A DNA stretch of 58,618 nt from Mesotaenium endlicherianum. Taxonomy: Eukaryota; Streptophyta; Zygnematophyceae; Zygnematales; Mesotaeniaceae. The DNA lies in assembly GCA_009602735.1 (NCBI GenBank), contig WELA01006130.1:202832-261449 (forward strand), written 5' to 3'. Position 1 is the first letter of the stretch. Every line of letters starts with the position of its first letter. Made by a program: the position numbers and the translations under genes. Below the pieces are notes generated by a model. The model was not told the DNA's origin, did not search any database, and was given only the letters and a program-made list of their open reading frames with translations. Positions 45,825-56,847 of the stretch are shown here, in pieces.

Positions 45825-47151
45825 TGTAATGAATCAGTCCATTATTTATTCAATTAATTTCATATACAAATACAACCCTAAATGAGTATTATGTCAACAT
45901 ACTCACATGTGCGAGTTCATATAAATGAATGTATGTCAATGTAATGCAAGTTTACTTACTTTGTCAAAAAGGTCAGCAGGATGGCTTTTGTATCACAGTG
46001 TAGTTTGCTGACTTTGTTGAAAAGGTCAGCAGGATGGCTTTTGTATCACAGTGTAGTTTGCTGACTTTGTTGAGAAGGTCAGCAGGTTGACTTTTGTATC
46101 ATAGTATAGTTTGCTGAGATTTATATATCAGTTATATATAGGATATAGTAGCAATAGGTTGACATGTAGTAAGCTCGCTTGATATTAGTCAATATACTTA
46201 GCTTCAGTACGCTGAGGATAGATATATTCATTTAGATTATTATTTGTAGATTGGCACATGTGATCGTAGTATACTCAAAGTCGGGAGGTCGACTGAGATT
46301 CGATAAACCGATGTCCTACCAGTGTGATTAACTCCTGGGTAGGCGGAGACGTCGTCAGTCAACTGAACAGTTAGGACTTCAGTCAACCGACCAATTAATA
46401 TGGTCGTTATACTTAGATCCGTGGGTCCCAACTTAACGGGTTTTTCACGAAACGGTGCACCTTGCGCCGTGGTCAACCAGGTGGTCACTAGGTACATAGC
46501 AGGCTGGGATCTCGTGGTCCCGCATTCTGGACAGTAAGCTTTACAGTCAAATTTCTACTTGCAAGTCATGTGTGCACTTTTGGGTTCGTTCTAATGACCA
46601 GCCTTCACGGAAATTGACATGGCGGCTTCGTCTGCGCTCCAAATAGAGCGAACTAGGACGTTTCGGAAAGGTCTTGTCTAGATGCATCCGTTGCCGTTGA
46701 GTTTGCTTGATTTGGAGTATTTATTATTTTTTAGTATTTGGCAGAGGTATGCCCTCTGACATTTCGGGGTCACACAGCGGACAGATTCCATGGTTTTGCA
46801 CCTAAGTCAGTGGGATGTGTTTTAGCTACTTTATGGTCATCTGAATGAGAGCGCCTTCGCTATTCAGTCCCTTGATGTTGTGCATGTGCTATACATGCTT
46901 GTATGCCTGGTAGGCACGAGGCCATGAGTTTCTAAAGGAGAAGCTCTAGTCCTCAAGCTCGCCCTTTCTTGTGCCTTGTATTAGTGTGCAACTATGGCCC
47001 ACTACGGTAAGTGAGTCAAGGGTTATAGATGAGTAAACAGAATTCATTTTAAGGGCGAAGATCGCTCCCTGAGTTCACACGCTTCCACCTATCTCTAATC
47101 TTATACATTTAAATGAAATATATCAATCTTGAATAAGCAAGATCCATTTCA
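45825..47151 (+). repeat. E 5' LTR
   Basis: The LTR begins TGTAATGAATCAGTCC and ends GATCCATTTCA. It shares terminal sequences and a central block (GTCCTACCAGTGTG, AACTCCTGGGTAGGCGG) with the D LTR, so the two are homologous though strongly diverged. Confidence 0.95.
45967..46125 (+). repeat. Three 53-bp tandem repeats in the E LTR
   Basis: GGTCAGCAGG starts at 45971, 46024 and 46077, giving a 53-base period. The 3' LTR has the same three units (50863, 50916, 50969), and E-prime LTRs have one. The position early in the LTR is U3-like, where enhancers usually lie. Confidence 0.9.
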
Positions 47152-47152
47152 G

Positions 47153-47164
47153 TGCTATCGGAGC
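47153..47164 (+). other. E primer-binding site
   Basis: TGCTATCGGAGC, one base past the LTR, differs from the D site by a single base. Confidence 0.85.
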
Positions 47165-50100
47165 TAAGTCCTTTCTTGAATGTCCGTGCTCGTCTTCTTT
47201 GTCTCATGAGGTAAGTGTGTGAGGCTTACTTGTGTGGTATGATGAGTCTAGGTGGAGCATGGGAAGTGTATGAATGTAGAGCATTGCACATCCTGTCTAG
47301 GATCCTTCCACTTGCTCACCTAGTGTGTCTCTTGGCTCAGTGTACTATGCGGCATACTAACTTGACTTTCCTAGCCTCTTGTGTACATTTACACGCAACG
47401 AGAAGCCTGAAGTGGAGGCTTGATGGGAGAGGTGTCTGCAAGCATCAAGGGCAGCCTCAAGGGAGTTGCATCATAGCAAGCTGGATATGACTCATTTACC
47501 TCACTTGATCATAGTCGTTGTGTGTTATATGCAATCTACGGCCAGTATAGAGAGGGGTGTGCACTCTAGCGGTGCTAGAGGACTTCTTAGTCTGTTGTGT
47601 TGTCTTTTCGAATTTAAGCTTGTTGCTTTGCAAGAGACGTACCTCTCTCATTATTTGTGTGGCAATTAGGTTGAGGGAGCTTGAGTATGGCTGCATGTGT
47701 TGAGACATTGAGACAGTACGTGCACACATGATTTACTAACTTAAGTTTCCAAGTATGGATTAACAACAGGTTATCTTCGCCACGGTCCAAGTGCACTACG
47801 TCGTCCACAAGCTTCAATTAGCTGCAACTTCTATGTGAAGAGGCTTCGGCAGCAAAAATGGCATCCTACAGATACCCCCTACTCCCAACCGTGGCTATGA
47901 CATTGTGTGCTTCTCTCGTTTGTCACATTGATTTGTGCTTGGAGGGTTTAGGGTATGTGCCTTGTGCTTGAATGCTATGTATTAGACGGTGCTCTTTGGT
48001 ACTTGATGGGATCGTAGGAGCTTGGGTTTAAGCTTAAGACGGGTTTAGTCAGTGTGTTGAGGTTTATGGATGCGAGTCTTATGTGATTGCTGACTTAGGT
48101 TAAGTCAGCTTGCTGGATTAGTAGACCTAATGTGGTTAAAGGGATTAAGGGATTGGGTTTATGGACGCAATGACTTTTCTTTGACTCGCTTTTACTTTGC
48201 ATGGTTTATTAAGGGTCCGAGAGCAGCCGCGGACAATGAGTACTTTGAGTGCTTGAGTTAAATGAGCTCTGGGTGTTGCCAGGCTATAGATCAGCATATC
48301 GGGACTTAGGTTGTACGGTTTGTTGACTGACGTATGGAAAGTCAACGTGGATACTAGAGGGGGTTTGACTACTTGCCTTAGGTCCAGTTGGCAATTTGTT
48401 CTTGGATGCCACCTGTACACTTGGTCAAGTGTAAGGAGGTTTGTGTCTTCGTCGTAGGGACGAACTGGGCATATTAGCAGTGTGCTAAGTCTCTGCCGGC
48501 CTCGCAGCTAACTGAGCTCGCTAGAAGCGCATGCTAGGTAGCATGCAAGATGCATTTGTATATGCGTCAGGTGCATGAAATTCGCATCTCGGGTGCTAGA
48601 ATCGTGGATCGCCGTTAGCATACCGTAGAGCAGGTGTAAAATGGGCCCTGCTGTAATAGATTCACTATGCACACCTAAGTAAAGACAGAAGAGACCATCG
48701 ACATTATAGACGTTCTCGCAATGCATGGCTTGAATGATCTTGTTCAGTCTGATGCACAAACATTCTTCTTGCTAGCTTGAGGTTACAGTGCAAAAGTCTT
48801 ACCAATGATTTATGCACGCTGTTGTTATTGGCTTGCTAAGTGCTTGTTGCAATTGCAATAGGTGCCATGTATGTGCCTCCAGAGAGGAACTTAGTTTTGA
48901 GCTATACTGAGTTTGCCCATTGTCATTGGTTGAGTCTATGTGATCCCAATATTTGCCTCGCCCTCTCGGGAACTATGTAAGATGGAGTCATCAGATCTTG
49001 AGTAGACTGATGCAGCTAGGGTGTGGTGTTTACCACGCGTAGCTAAGCTCATGGAAGGCAACTTACACACTGGCTTGTTGTCTGTTTGACAGACTGAGAC
49101 CAGCAAGCTGAGTGTGAAGCAATGGTGACATACAGGTCGAGAGAGGCCGAGGAGTTGGCATGCTGGACGCTGCCACGTGACGCTTCCCCACCTGTCCTCT
49201 GGGCAACTTCAGGCAGTAAGGCCTGAAGAAAGGAGTATCCTGAAACATCAGAACTATGATATAGTTGGTTGCTTCTGTTCTCTTTTCGCTTGGATTGTTG
49301 ACTCTCGCTATTTGGTGGTTGTCATTTTGGCGTATGTCTTGCTAGGAATGACTGGTATGAGTCATTGTATGCATGCGTTGGTAGAGTCAGCTAATTGAGC
49401 TACTCTTTGGTATTGGAGGAACTTGCTAATGGGGCCAGTTGTCTTTATCTCGTAGCAAGCTATCTACACTTCCAAATGGAGGGGTGTAATACGCTGGCTT
49501 GAGATTGGGTTATTCATGGATAGAGCTTTTTGGTGAGATGGTCCGAATGGCAGTACACTCTTCCCTATGCCACTCTGGGCGTTGCTCTAATCCTGAAAAA
49601 TGGACTATTATTTTAGGGGGGGGGGACTTTCTTTCTTGCTTACTTGGGTGTTTGCACTTTGTGTCCTCTCTCGGTATTCCTTTGTTGCTTCTCCTCCACC
49701 CACTCGTACCTCCGCAAGTCTCTGTGACTGTCACTCTGTGTGGTTCCTATGATGCGGAGTCGTCGGCACTTTTTGGTGTGCTTATGTGGTTAGAGCTGTC
49801 GGGTCGACAGCTATTTAAGTTGGGGAGAAGGAGATGGGATGCGTATTAGAAGTATTCAGTAAGCTGTGCTTACCTGCATACTCAGCAGCAAGTGTATGTA
49901 CTAACTGAGTCATACACTGCCACATCCTATGTATGTACTGCATTAATATCAGGAGCATCATTGACTGACTGGTGTAAGTTGTGAGTTGCAGTACACTGTT
50001 GAAGCAAGTGTACGTACTAACTGAGTAAGTACATTGCCATAACTTGGGATTGGGTAGCAATGATGCATGGCACATCAGGGAACTGCTTGAGGTGACCAGC

Positions 50101-50682
50101 ATGTTGCTCAAAATCATATGTTTCTTTGAACTTAGTGTGTTCTGACAATGTGGTTAAAATTTAAAATTTCCTTGAGCTCATTAACCTGATGCTACTAACC
50201 TTGCAAGGGCACTCTGTGCCATCAAAATAGTTGGTCTCCCTTTGTATACAGTACGCTGAGTTTTGAGCATGTACCTAAGTCACAAGAACTTGCTTGTGAG
50301 GAGCTTTCAAGGTGTGAGCACGGTAGGAGTTGAAGACTTGGAGAAGGAGAAAAGGCTCAGTTTAGTATGTTGAGCTTTAATAACATTCTTTCATTGTTTG
50401 ACCTCGAAAAGAAGCTATTCGATTTGGGTGTGGTTTGCATGGTGTGAGGTGCTCTCTTATGTCTTTCAACTGGAAGGACTACTGTGAGTAGGGATAAGTC
50501 TATGCATGTCCTCAGTTATTGATTGTGAAGTCAGATGGTCGCTTGCATGACAATCTGCTCTGATTGATTTTTACTTGCACTGGGTAGGTGAATATATCAC
50601 GCTCATGTTTTGTTTGCTTGCTTTGCTTCATCACCTAGTTGACTAAAGTGAATTATTAAATAAATAAATTGCATGTTGAGTG
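47165..50682 (+). other. E internal region (non-coding), with D-derived relic
   Basis: No intact gene is present. Frames of 60-116 codons here are not conserved in E-prime. At about 48640-48778 the sequence matches the D Gag-protease spacer: GGGCCCTGCTGTAATAGATT corresponds to GGGTCCTGCTGAACTGGATT in D, followed by ATTCACTATGCA and a GAGACCATC block. TCTTCTTTGT after the primer-binding site also recalls D. Bases 48497-48520 are the unoccupied D1 target. A G run at about 49616-49625 is shared with E-prime. Confidence 0.8.
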
Positions 50683-50716
50683 TTGTCGAGGCGACAACAA
50701 TTTAAGTCGGGGACAT
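50683..50716 (+). promoter_or_regulatory. E hairpin and purine-rich tract
   Basis: TTGTCG-AGG-CGACAA (50683-50697) and TTTAAGTCGGGGACA precede the 3' LTR. The stem is identical to that of D and the tract is diverged. Confidence 0.8.
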
Positions 50717-52043
50717 TGTAATAAATCAGTCCATTATTTATTTAATTAATTTCATATACAAATACAACCCTAATTAAGTATTATGTCAACATACTCACAT
50801 GTGTGAGTTCATATAAATGAATGTATGTCGATGTAATGCGAGTTTACTTACTTTGTCAAAAAGGTCAGCAGGATGACTTTTGTATCATAGTGTAGTTTGC
50901 TGACTTTGTTGAAAAGGTCAGCAGGATGACTTTTGTATCATAGTGTAGTTTGCTGACTTCGTTGAAAAGGTCAGCAGGTTGACTTTTGTATCATAGTATA
51001 GTTTGCTGAGATTTATATCAGTTATATATAGGATATAATAGCAGTAGGTTGACATGTAGTAAGCTCGCTTGATATTAGTCAATATACTTAGCTTCAGTAC
51101 GCTGAGGATAGATATATTCATTTAGATTATTATTTGTAGATTGGCACATGTGACCGTAGTATACTGAAAGTCGGGAGGTCGACTAAGATTTGGTAAAGCG
51201 ATGTCCTACCAGTGTGGTTAACTCCTGGGTAGGCGGAGCCGTCGTCAGTCAACTGAACAGTTAGGACTTCAGTCAACCGACCAATTAATATGGTCGTTAT
51301 ACCTAGATCCGTGGGTCCCAACTTAACGGGTTTTCCACGAAATGGCGCACCTTGCGTCGTGGTCAACCAGGTGGTCACTAGGTACATAGCAGGCTGGGAT
51401 CTCGTGGTCCCGCATTCTGGACAGTAAGCTTTACAGTCGGATTTCTACTTGCAAGTCATGTGTGCACTTTTGGGTTCGTTCTAATGACCAGCCTTCACAG
51501 AAATTGACATGGCGGCTTTGTCTGCGCTTCAAATAGAGCAAACTAGGACGTTTTGGAAAGGTCTCGTCTAGATGCATCCGTTGCCGTTGAGTTTGCTTGA
51601 TTTGGAGTATTTATTATTTTTTAGTATTTGGCAGAGGTATGCCCTCTGACATTTCGGGGTCACACAGCGGACAGATTCCATGGTTTTGCACCTAAGTCAG
51701 TGGGATGTGTTTTAGCTACTTTATGGTCATCTGAATGAGAGCGCCTTCGCTATTCAGTCCCCTGATGTTGTGTATGTGCTTATACATGCTTGTATGCTTG
51801 GTAGGCAAGAGGCCATGAGTTTCTAAAGGAGAAGCTCTAGTCCTCAAGCTCGCCTCTTTCTTGTGCCTTGTATTAGTGTGCAACTATGGCCCACTACGGT
51901 AAGTGAGTCAAGGGTTATAGATGAGTAAACGGAATTCATTTTGAGGTCAAAGATCGCTTACTGATTTCACACGCTTCCACCTATCTCTGATCTTATATAT
52001 TTAAATGAAATATATCAATCTTGAATAAGTAAGATTCATTTCA
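50717..52043 (+). repeat. E 3' LTR
   Basis: Same length as the 5' LTR and highly similar, with scattered substitutions. It begins TGTAATAAATCAG and ends GATTCATTTCA. Confidence 0.95.
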
Positions 52044-53815
52044 CCACTTCACCCTTATCACTGATCACCAACCCTCTAAATGGCTGATGACAAGCAAGAA
52101 ACTCACAGGTTATCACGCACGATGGGCACTCATACTTCAGGAGTACGATTTCAACATTGAATATAAGGCTGGGTTAAGTAACCAGGATGCAGATGGTCTC
52201 AGTCGTAACCCTGACCCTTTGGACGTTGATCTCACCGGGGCTCGTTTTGCGTCTAGTCAGCGGGAACATATCCTACCAGCCTGGCATGCTGCATATTACC
52301 TGGGTCTTCTCCCAACCCTTGTGGGTGCGTGTGCTGTCGGTCCAACAGATATCCCGCGTGAGATGCCCGATATGTGGTCCGATGCTGCTGTGATGGATTA
52401 TTTGCGCACTCAAACCTGGTCTTTTCCTCTTTCGCTGCGCGAACGCAATTGGATTTTGCATCATTGTGTGCGATATCACTGGCATGAAGAGACTTTACTA
52501 CGTATCTATCCTCACCACACTCGAGTTGTCCCTCCCCCTTTTGAGCGCAAACCTCTTATTCGCAAGATCCACGAAGAGTCTGGGAACTTCGGGGTTAAAC
52601 GCACGAGTTCTCTTCTGCAAACTTAGTTCTGGTGGGAGGGTTTGGTCGCTCAAGTCAGCCTTTTGTTTGTTCCTGCACGTCTCGTGACCAAGTTAAAAAC
52701 ACCTTCAATGCACTCACGTCCGTTCTTAATCCTCTTCCCTTGCGCGGACTTTTCTATCGGTGATCATTGGATTTGGATGGGCCTCTACCTCTCTCTAAGT
52801 GTGGTATGCGCTACGTCCTTGTCATGATTGAGCACCTCACCAACTGGATCGATTTGGTTAGTATTCCTGATAAGTCCAGTGCTTACATCGCTCGTGCATT
52901 CATTGAAAATGTTTTATGTCACTATGGGACGTGTGCTGAGGTTCTCACTGGTCGAGGGTCGGAGTTTCAGGGTGATCTCACTAAGTTGCTTGATAAGTTG
53001 TTCATTTATTATTGCACCACTTCTCGTGATCATCCTCAAATTGATGGGCTTGCAGAACGTGTAGTACAAACGGTCAAGCGCAACCTGCGTAAGTATGCCC
53101 TCCGTGTGATGTGGCTGACTGGGACGTGTGCATCCCATGGCTTGCCATGGGTTACAATGTCAGCAACCAAGCCTCTTTGCGTTCGTACTCCCCTTACTTC
53201 CTCCTATATGGTCAAGAACCCCTTCTTCCTTCTGCCATTCGTCGTCGCGTTACCGTTCCCATCCATGCTGATAATCATGATATGCTATTGACTCACCTTG
53301 ATGAGAGGGCTGCCTTGTTCCTTAAGCACATGCCTATTGCCATGGGTAACTTGCTCACTCCTCAGCACCGAGATACGCTACTTTATGCTCGTTTGCGTAG
53401 TGGGGTGTACAAGCCACGTGTGGTCAAGTTTGAGGTTGGGGATCATGTCTATTTGCACCGTGACATGAGGGATACTCTCAACGTCCGTGCTGGTCCAGTG
53501 ATCTTGCGTGTGCGTACAGTCAGTCCTAATGGGGTGCTTACACTCGAGGGGTCGGATGGTTGTATCGTTTGTGAGAACATGAAGAATTGTGCACCCTGTC
53601 ACTTGCCTAATATCGTTCACGAAGTCGACCCGTTGCATGCCTCCGTCCCAGCTAACCACCCTTGTCAAGGGTGTGGTTCAAGTCGTCGCCCTGCTTCTAT
53701 GCTGTTGTGCGATTGTTGCAATGATGGTTGGCACTTGCCTTGTTTGTCTCCACCTTTACTTAAAGTCCCTGAAGGTAATTGGTTCTGCCCTTCGTGCAAA
53801 CCACCACCTCTAGCT
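52044..53815 (+). pseudogene. Element C RNase H (end) and integrase with C-terminal PHD finger
   Basis: Joined across E, the reading is YGTHF|TLITDHQPSKWLM, the RNase H catalytic-Asp block, then NQDADGLSRN. The integrase zinc domain (ESGNFGVKRT) precedes TAG 52624 and a frameshift. The core follows: VMIEHLTNWIDL, VLTGRGSEF (Asp to Gly), DHPQIDGLAERVVQTVK with Glu kept. After another frameshift, 53111-53815 is open for 235 codons. It has the LAMGYNVSNQASL and SPYFLLYGQEP blocks, a small SH3-like part (VGDHVYLHRDMRDTLNV) and the PHD finger. There is no chromodomain. Multiple breaks make it non-functional. Confidence 0.9.
53663..53797 (+). other. PHD finger of element C integrase
   Basis: The pattern is complete: CQGC, then MLLCDCC, GWH (Cys-x4-His), HLPC, and WFCPSC (Trp-x-Cys-x2-Cys). 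This gives the C4HC3 set of a PHD zinc finger, a module that usually reads histone H3 tails. It lies at the very C terminus, where families A and D have a chromodomain. Confidence 0.92.
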
Positions 53816-53818
53816 TAG

Positions 53819-54280
53819 GACCTCCTCATTACTTCCTTTTTTCCCTTTTTGTATTTCCGCTGCGTCTTTCCGTATGCGGTTGTTTATTGTTTGCCTCCGT
53901 TTATTCGTTGTTGCAGGTCACCCTCCCCTTTCGTGGTGGCTGGAGTCCCTGCTCCACGATTCGCGAAGCCTCTCGCCTCAGATGCTGACGCCTGCTATCG
54001 CGGACGCTCTTCGTCGGAGTTTCCTGGAGCGCGCGCGCACGCCTTCTCAGTGGCCCCGTGGTCGTCAGTCGGCCGCGTCGCCACCTCTTTTCCGTTTCGG
54101 ATTCTTATCCAGTGTCCGTTCGCCAAGTGTATGACCTGGAGTACCTCCCGCTCGGGTTCTACTTCCCCGGCTCTCCAGAGACCGTTCACACTTCCGCTGT
54201 TCTTGATGATCACATTTTAGCTCCTCCGCATTCAGCTGCGCTCACAGTCCCTCGCCCGCAACCGGGGGGGGGGGTTTCAT
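53819..54280 (+). other. Element C 3' tail
   Basis: This lies between the PHD stop and a G run (about 54268-54277) that looks like a polypurine tract. One frame near the end reads VYDLEYLPLGFYFPGSPE, which is protein-like but unassigned. It could be remains of a further C domain or 3' untranslated sequence. Confidence 0.4.
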
Positions 54281-56548
54281 AGCTCATTTTTTGCTCCTTA
54301 GACAGTGCTTAGTAGCTGCTTAGTTGCCCATTAGTGCCCATTAGTGCCCAGTCCAGACTTCTCGTATTCTTTTTCATTTACAGCTCATAAGGTGTGGGCT
54401 TTTCCCGTTAATAGGGGGGGTATTCACCCACAGCACCTAGATTAGCCAGTCCTCGTCTGGTCCTTGGAGTCACTCCTCCCGATGTTCTGTCCCTGTTATT
54501 TCAACACTTGTTTACGTTAGGTGTGTCGATGCCTAGCGTCCGCCGACAGTCACTGTTACGACAAGGGGAGGAGAAAGTGTGATAATTTTCCTGTGAGGGA
54601 CTTTGTGTGTGCCAATAATGGGGAGGACGCAGCCCAACCAGTCATATTTCCACAATATGCGGAGTTCAGCAAGGTAGTCCAGACACACACGTTCTGAATC
54701 TTTGCTTGCCATGGCGAGGAAACAAGCATTCTTTATTGACCGAACTCGATCGTCCCCACTTGACCATTTTTGGAGTACATTTAGCATCCCAAAAGTAACC
54801 TGCCGCAACTACAGATCATATGCCAATCCCAAGGATTTGACGACCAACCAAGCCCAAGGGTCATTAATCTATCAAGTGCAAGAATTGCCTATAGCTTCTA
54901 GTTGTTATTCCCAGCTCCGCTAGCTACTTTGGAGCCTTGCAGCCAGACGTTACCTCAATAAATGTTGGTAGACTTGCAAGCTTCTCAAGAGAAAATGGAC
55001 TTGATGATTTTAGATAAATTGTGACTTCCAATGCAGTTGGTCGCAAACAAAAAAAGTATTGATGCATCAAGGCATTAATATTTCAAAAATTGATGGTTAC
55101 CTGTTTTTCTACTAGATTTTTCGAGTACCTCGCATTCTGATCGCATATGTGTTTTTGACTGACTCAATGAGTACATTACTTCATACATTGTTGGTATTCT
55201 GTGGTGAATACACATGTATTCAAAAGAAATGGCTCAGGCATTGTGGTCATTGGTGTGGGCTGCATCATGCAACCATATAGAGATACATTTTTGACCACCC
55301 ATTCTTTTATTTTGCTTCGCATATGTCAACAAATTTGTGTCACATGAGATCTACATCAATCTATTTACATACAGGAGGACATGCTTCCAAACAATGCACA
55401 GCATCAATGTGGTTCTACTACACATTAGGAAACTGCAATAGTCACAAAAGATGTTTGCAAGATCCTGCAGACACCAGCATACATCCAAAGGATTGCCGAG
55501 CATGAAGGCCTCTCACCAGATAATACAAGTTAATTATGTAACCATTAAGCTGTCATCTAAACTGTTGCCATGGCTATGTTCTTTGTACAAGCTGAGTCCA
55601 CGTCCCTATGAACCAGCCCTCTACCTTCCTATGGCATGAAACTTTGGATCAACCTTACCTGCTTTGTATAACTGAGCTTCTACAATGCTTCTATGCGTTG
55701 GTGACAAGGGAAGCCAAATTAGCACAGCAAACACCTCAGGAAACTAACCAACACTTCATAGCATTGGTGGTAGTCCTGGTTAGCCACCCCTTCCTCGTGT
55801 GACACTAACAAAAGCAGCTCCTACTCAGGGAACTTGTGCTTGCCAATACAACAACGCCTGCGGTGCTCTTGCAGACAAATGACAGCAATGCTTGACCCAA
55901 TGATATGGACAGATGCAATAGCTAAGCACCCCCCTGATCTACCCCCAGCATCCTCTTTGGAACCCAACCTATTGTACTACCTCTGAGCGGATCAAGAGTG
56001 TGCCCGCAGCACGGGGCTAAACATCTGGTGCACTGAGGCATCTCCCAGACGGCGCAAGTTGCAGAATAGGCTACACCAACTGGCACAGTTTGCGTGGAGG
56101 CAGAATGCTGCAAGAGTTGACGATGACACCGGGACCATAGGAAGACGTCATTGCCGTTGCCTCACGGGACTGCGGCCGCAGCCAGCAGCTCGACCAGCAG
56201 AGGGTCCTTTGTGACTTTCTGAATAAACTCCGCTGTCACAGGCCTGCCATTATAAAGGCGAAGAAGAGAGGGGGCGGGGGAGGAGGAAAGGGGAGAGAGA
56301 GGATTGCGCGCACACAGGAGAGGGCCCCATCAGAACAAGTCCAAGGACGACCTGGAACGGCAGCAGCTGTAGGAACAGAAGTAGCACATGTACACATGTG
56401 GCGGCAGAAAGTATGCGGTGCTTCACAGTTGTGACATATGAAGGAGTACCCCTCACGGGGGATGCATAGAGGGGCCTGTCCAACACCAGGCAAGACAATG
56501 CTGCTCTTGCAACTCAAACCCAAGAGACAGGCAGCGCAATGCTAGGAC
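54281..56548. other. Flanking DNA with no supported gene
   Basis: The first few hundred bases after the G run may be a 3' LTR of element C, but no partner was found at its left end. The rest has short frames only. A frame near 54715 (MARKQAFFIDRTRSSPLDHF) and one near 55380 (HASKQCTASMWFYY) are mildly protein-like but show no family and no splice context I trust. Confidence 0.4.
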
Positions 56549-56552
56549 TCAC

Positions 56553-56637
56553 TTTCCGCCAAAGAGCTTCTCCCACCAGGGCGAGGTGATGAACGCGCGC
56601 TTCAGGTACGGCCACTGGGGCATGCACTCGGTGCAGA
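56553..56637 (-). CDS. Probable exon, host gene of unknown function
   Basis: An acceptor-like TTTCTTGCTGCAG (minus strand, ending 56638) precedes an open frame reading CTECMPQWPYLKRAFITSP, then WWEKLFGGK. It ends at GTGAGT (donor) or, one codon later, at a TGA stop (56549-56551). Either it is an internal exon or the C terminus of the protein. The residues look like real protein; no family was recognised. It is read with the exons at 56848-56948, 57614-57786 and 58104-58185. Confidence 0.45.
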
Positions 56638-56847
56638 CTGCAGCAAGAAAGCCAAGCACCACGTGCTCGTCGTTAGCAGAGCACAAGCAGCTGGGAGCAG
56701 CCCCTCTCAGTGCTGCACAGGCATGCCACACGGCGCAGAATCGCATGACCCTCATTCCCCTGCAGTCTGGTCCAAGGCACGAAGAAGTTTCTACAACACC
56801 AACGTCTGGGGCCAACGTCCAAGGCACAAGGTACATGCTCCCAGTAC

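Larger units (their letters stand above)
45825..52043 (+). mobile_element. Element E: LTR element without genes
   Basis: LTRs lie at 45825-47151 and 50717-52043 (1327 bp each), with exact CCACT duplications at 45820-45824 and 52044-52048. The 3565-bp interior has a primer-binding site, the D-type hairpin before the 3' LTR and no intact gene. It matches E-prime along its whole length. It interrupts RNase H of C. Confidence 0.96.
9206..54280 (+). mobile_element. Element C: old Ty3 element with methyltransferase and PHD domains, split by four insertions
   Basis: Five + strand pieces (9206-12043, 26782-27055, 33696-34107, 43089-45824, 52044-54280) read as one Ty3 element in order. They are Gag, linker, protease, cytosine-5 methyltransferase, RT, RNase H, integrase and PHD finger. 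Each gap is an LTR element bounded by 5-bp duplications, exact or with one mismatch. Across insertion E the joined reading ...YGTHF|TLITDHQP... is in frame, which proves that the two sides were once contiguous. The element is full of stops and frameshifts and is the oldest layer of the cluster. No LTR pair was identified. The left limit is uncertain; the right limit is placed at a G run near 54270. Confidence 0.85.

Noticed and set aside
49063..49849. Open frames of 60-116 codons in the interior of E
   Set aside because: The equivalent frames in E-prime are not kept in a consistent way, and no motif is recognisable; they are chance frames in decayed DNA.
54702..54923. Possible BED-finger or hAT transposase N terminus
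   Set aside because: A single Cys and no second zinc pair; the resemblance is too weak to name a family.
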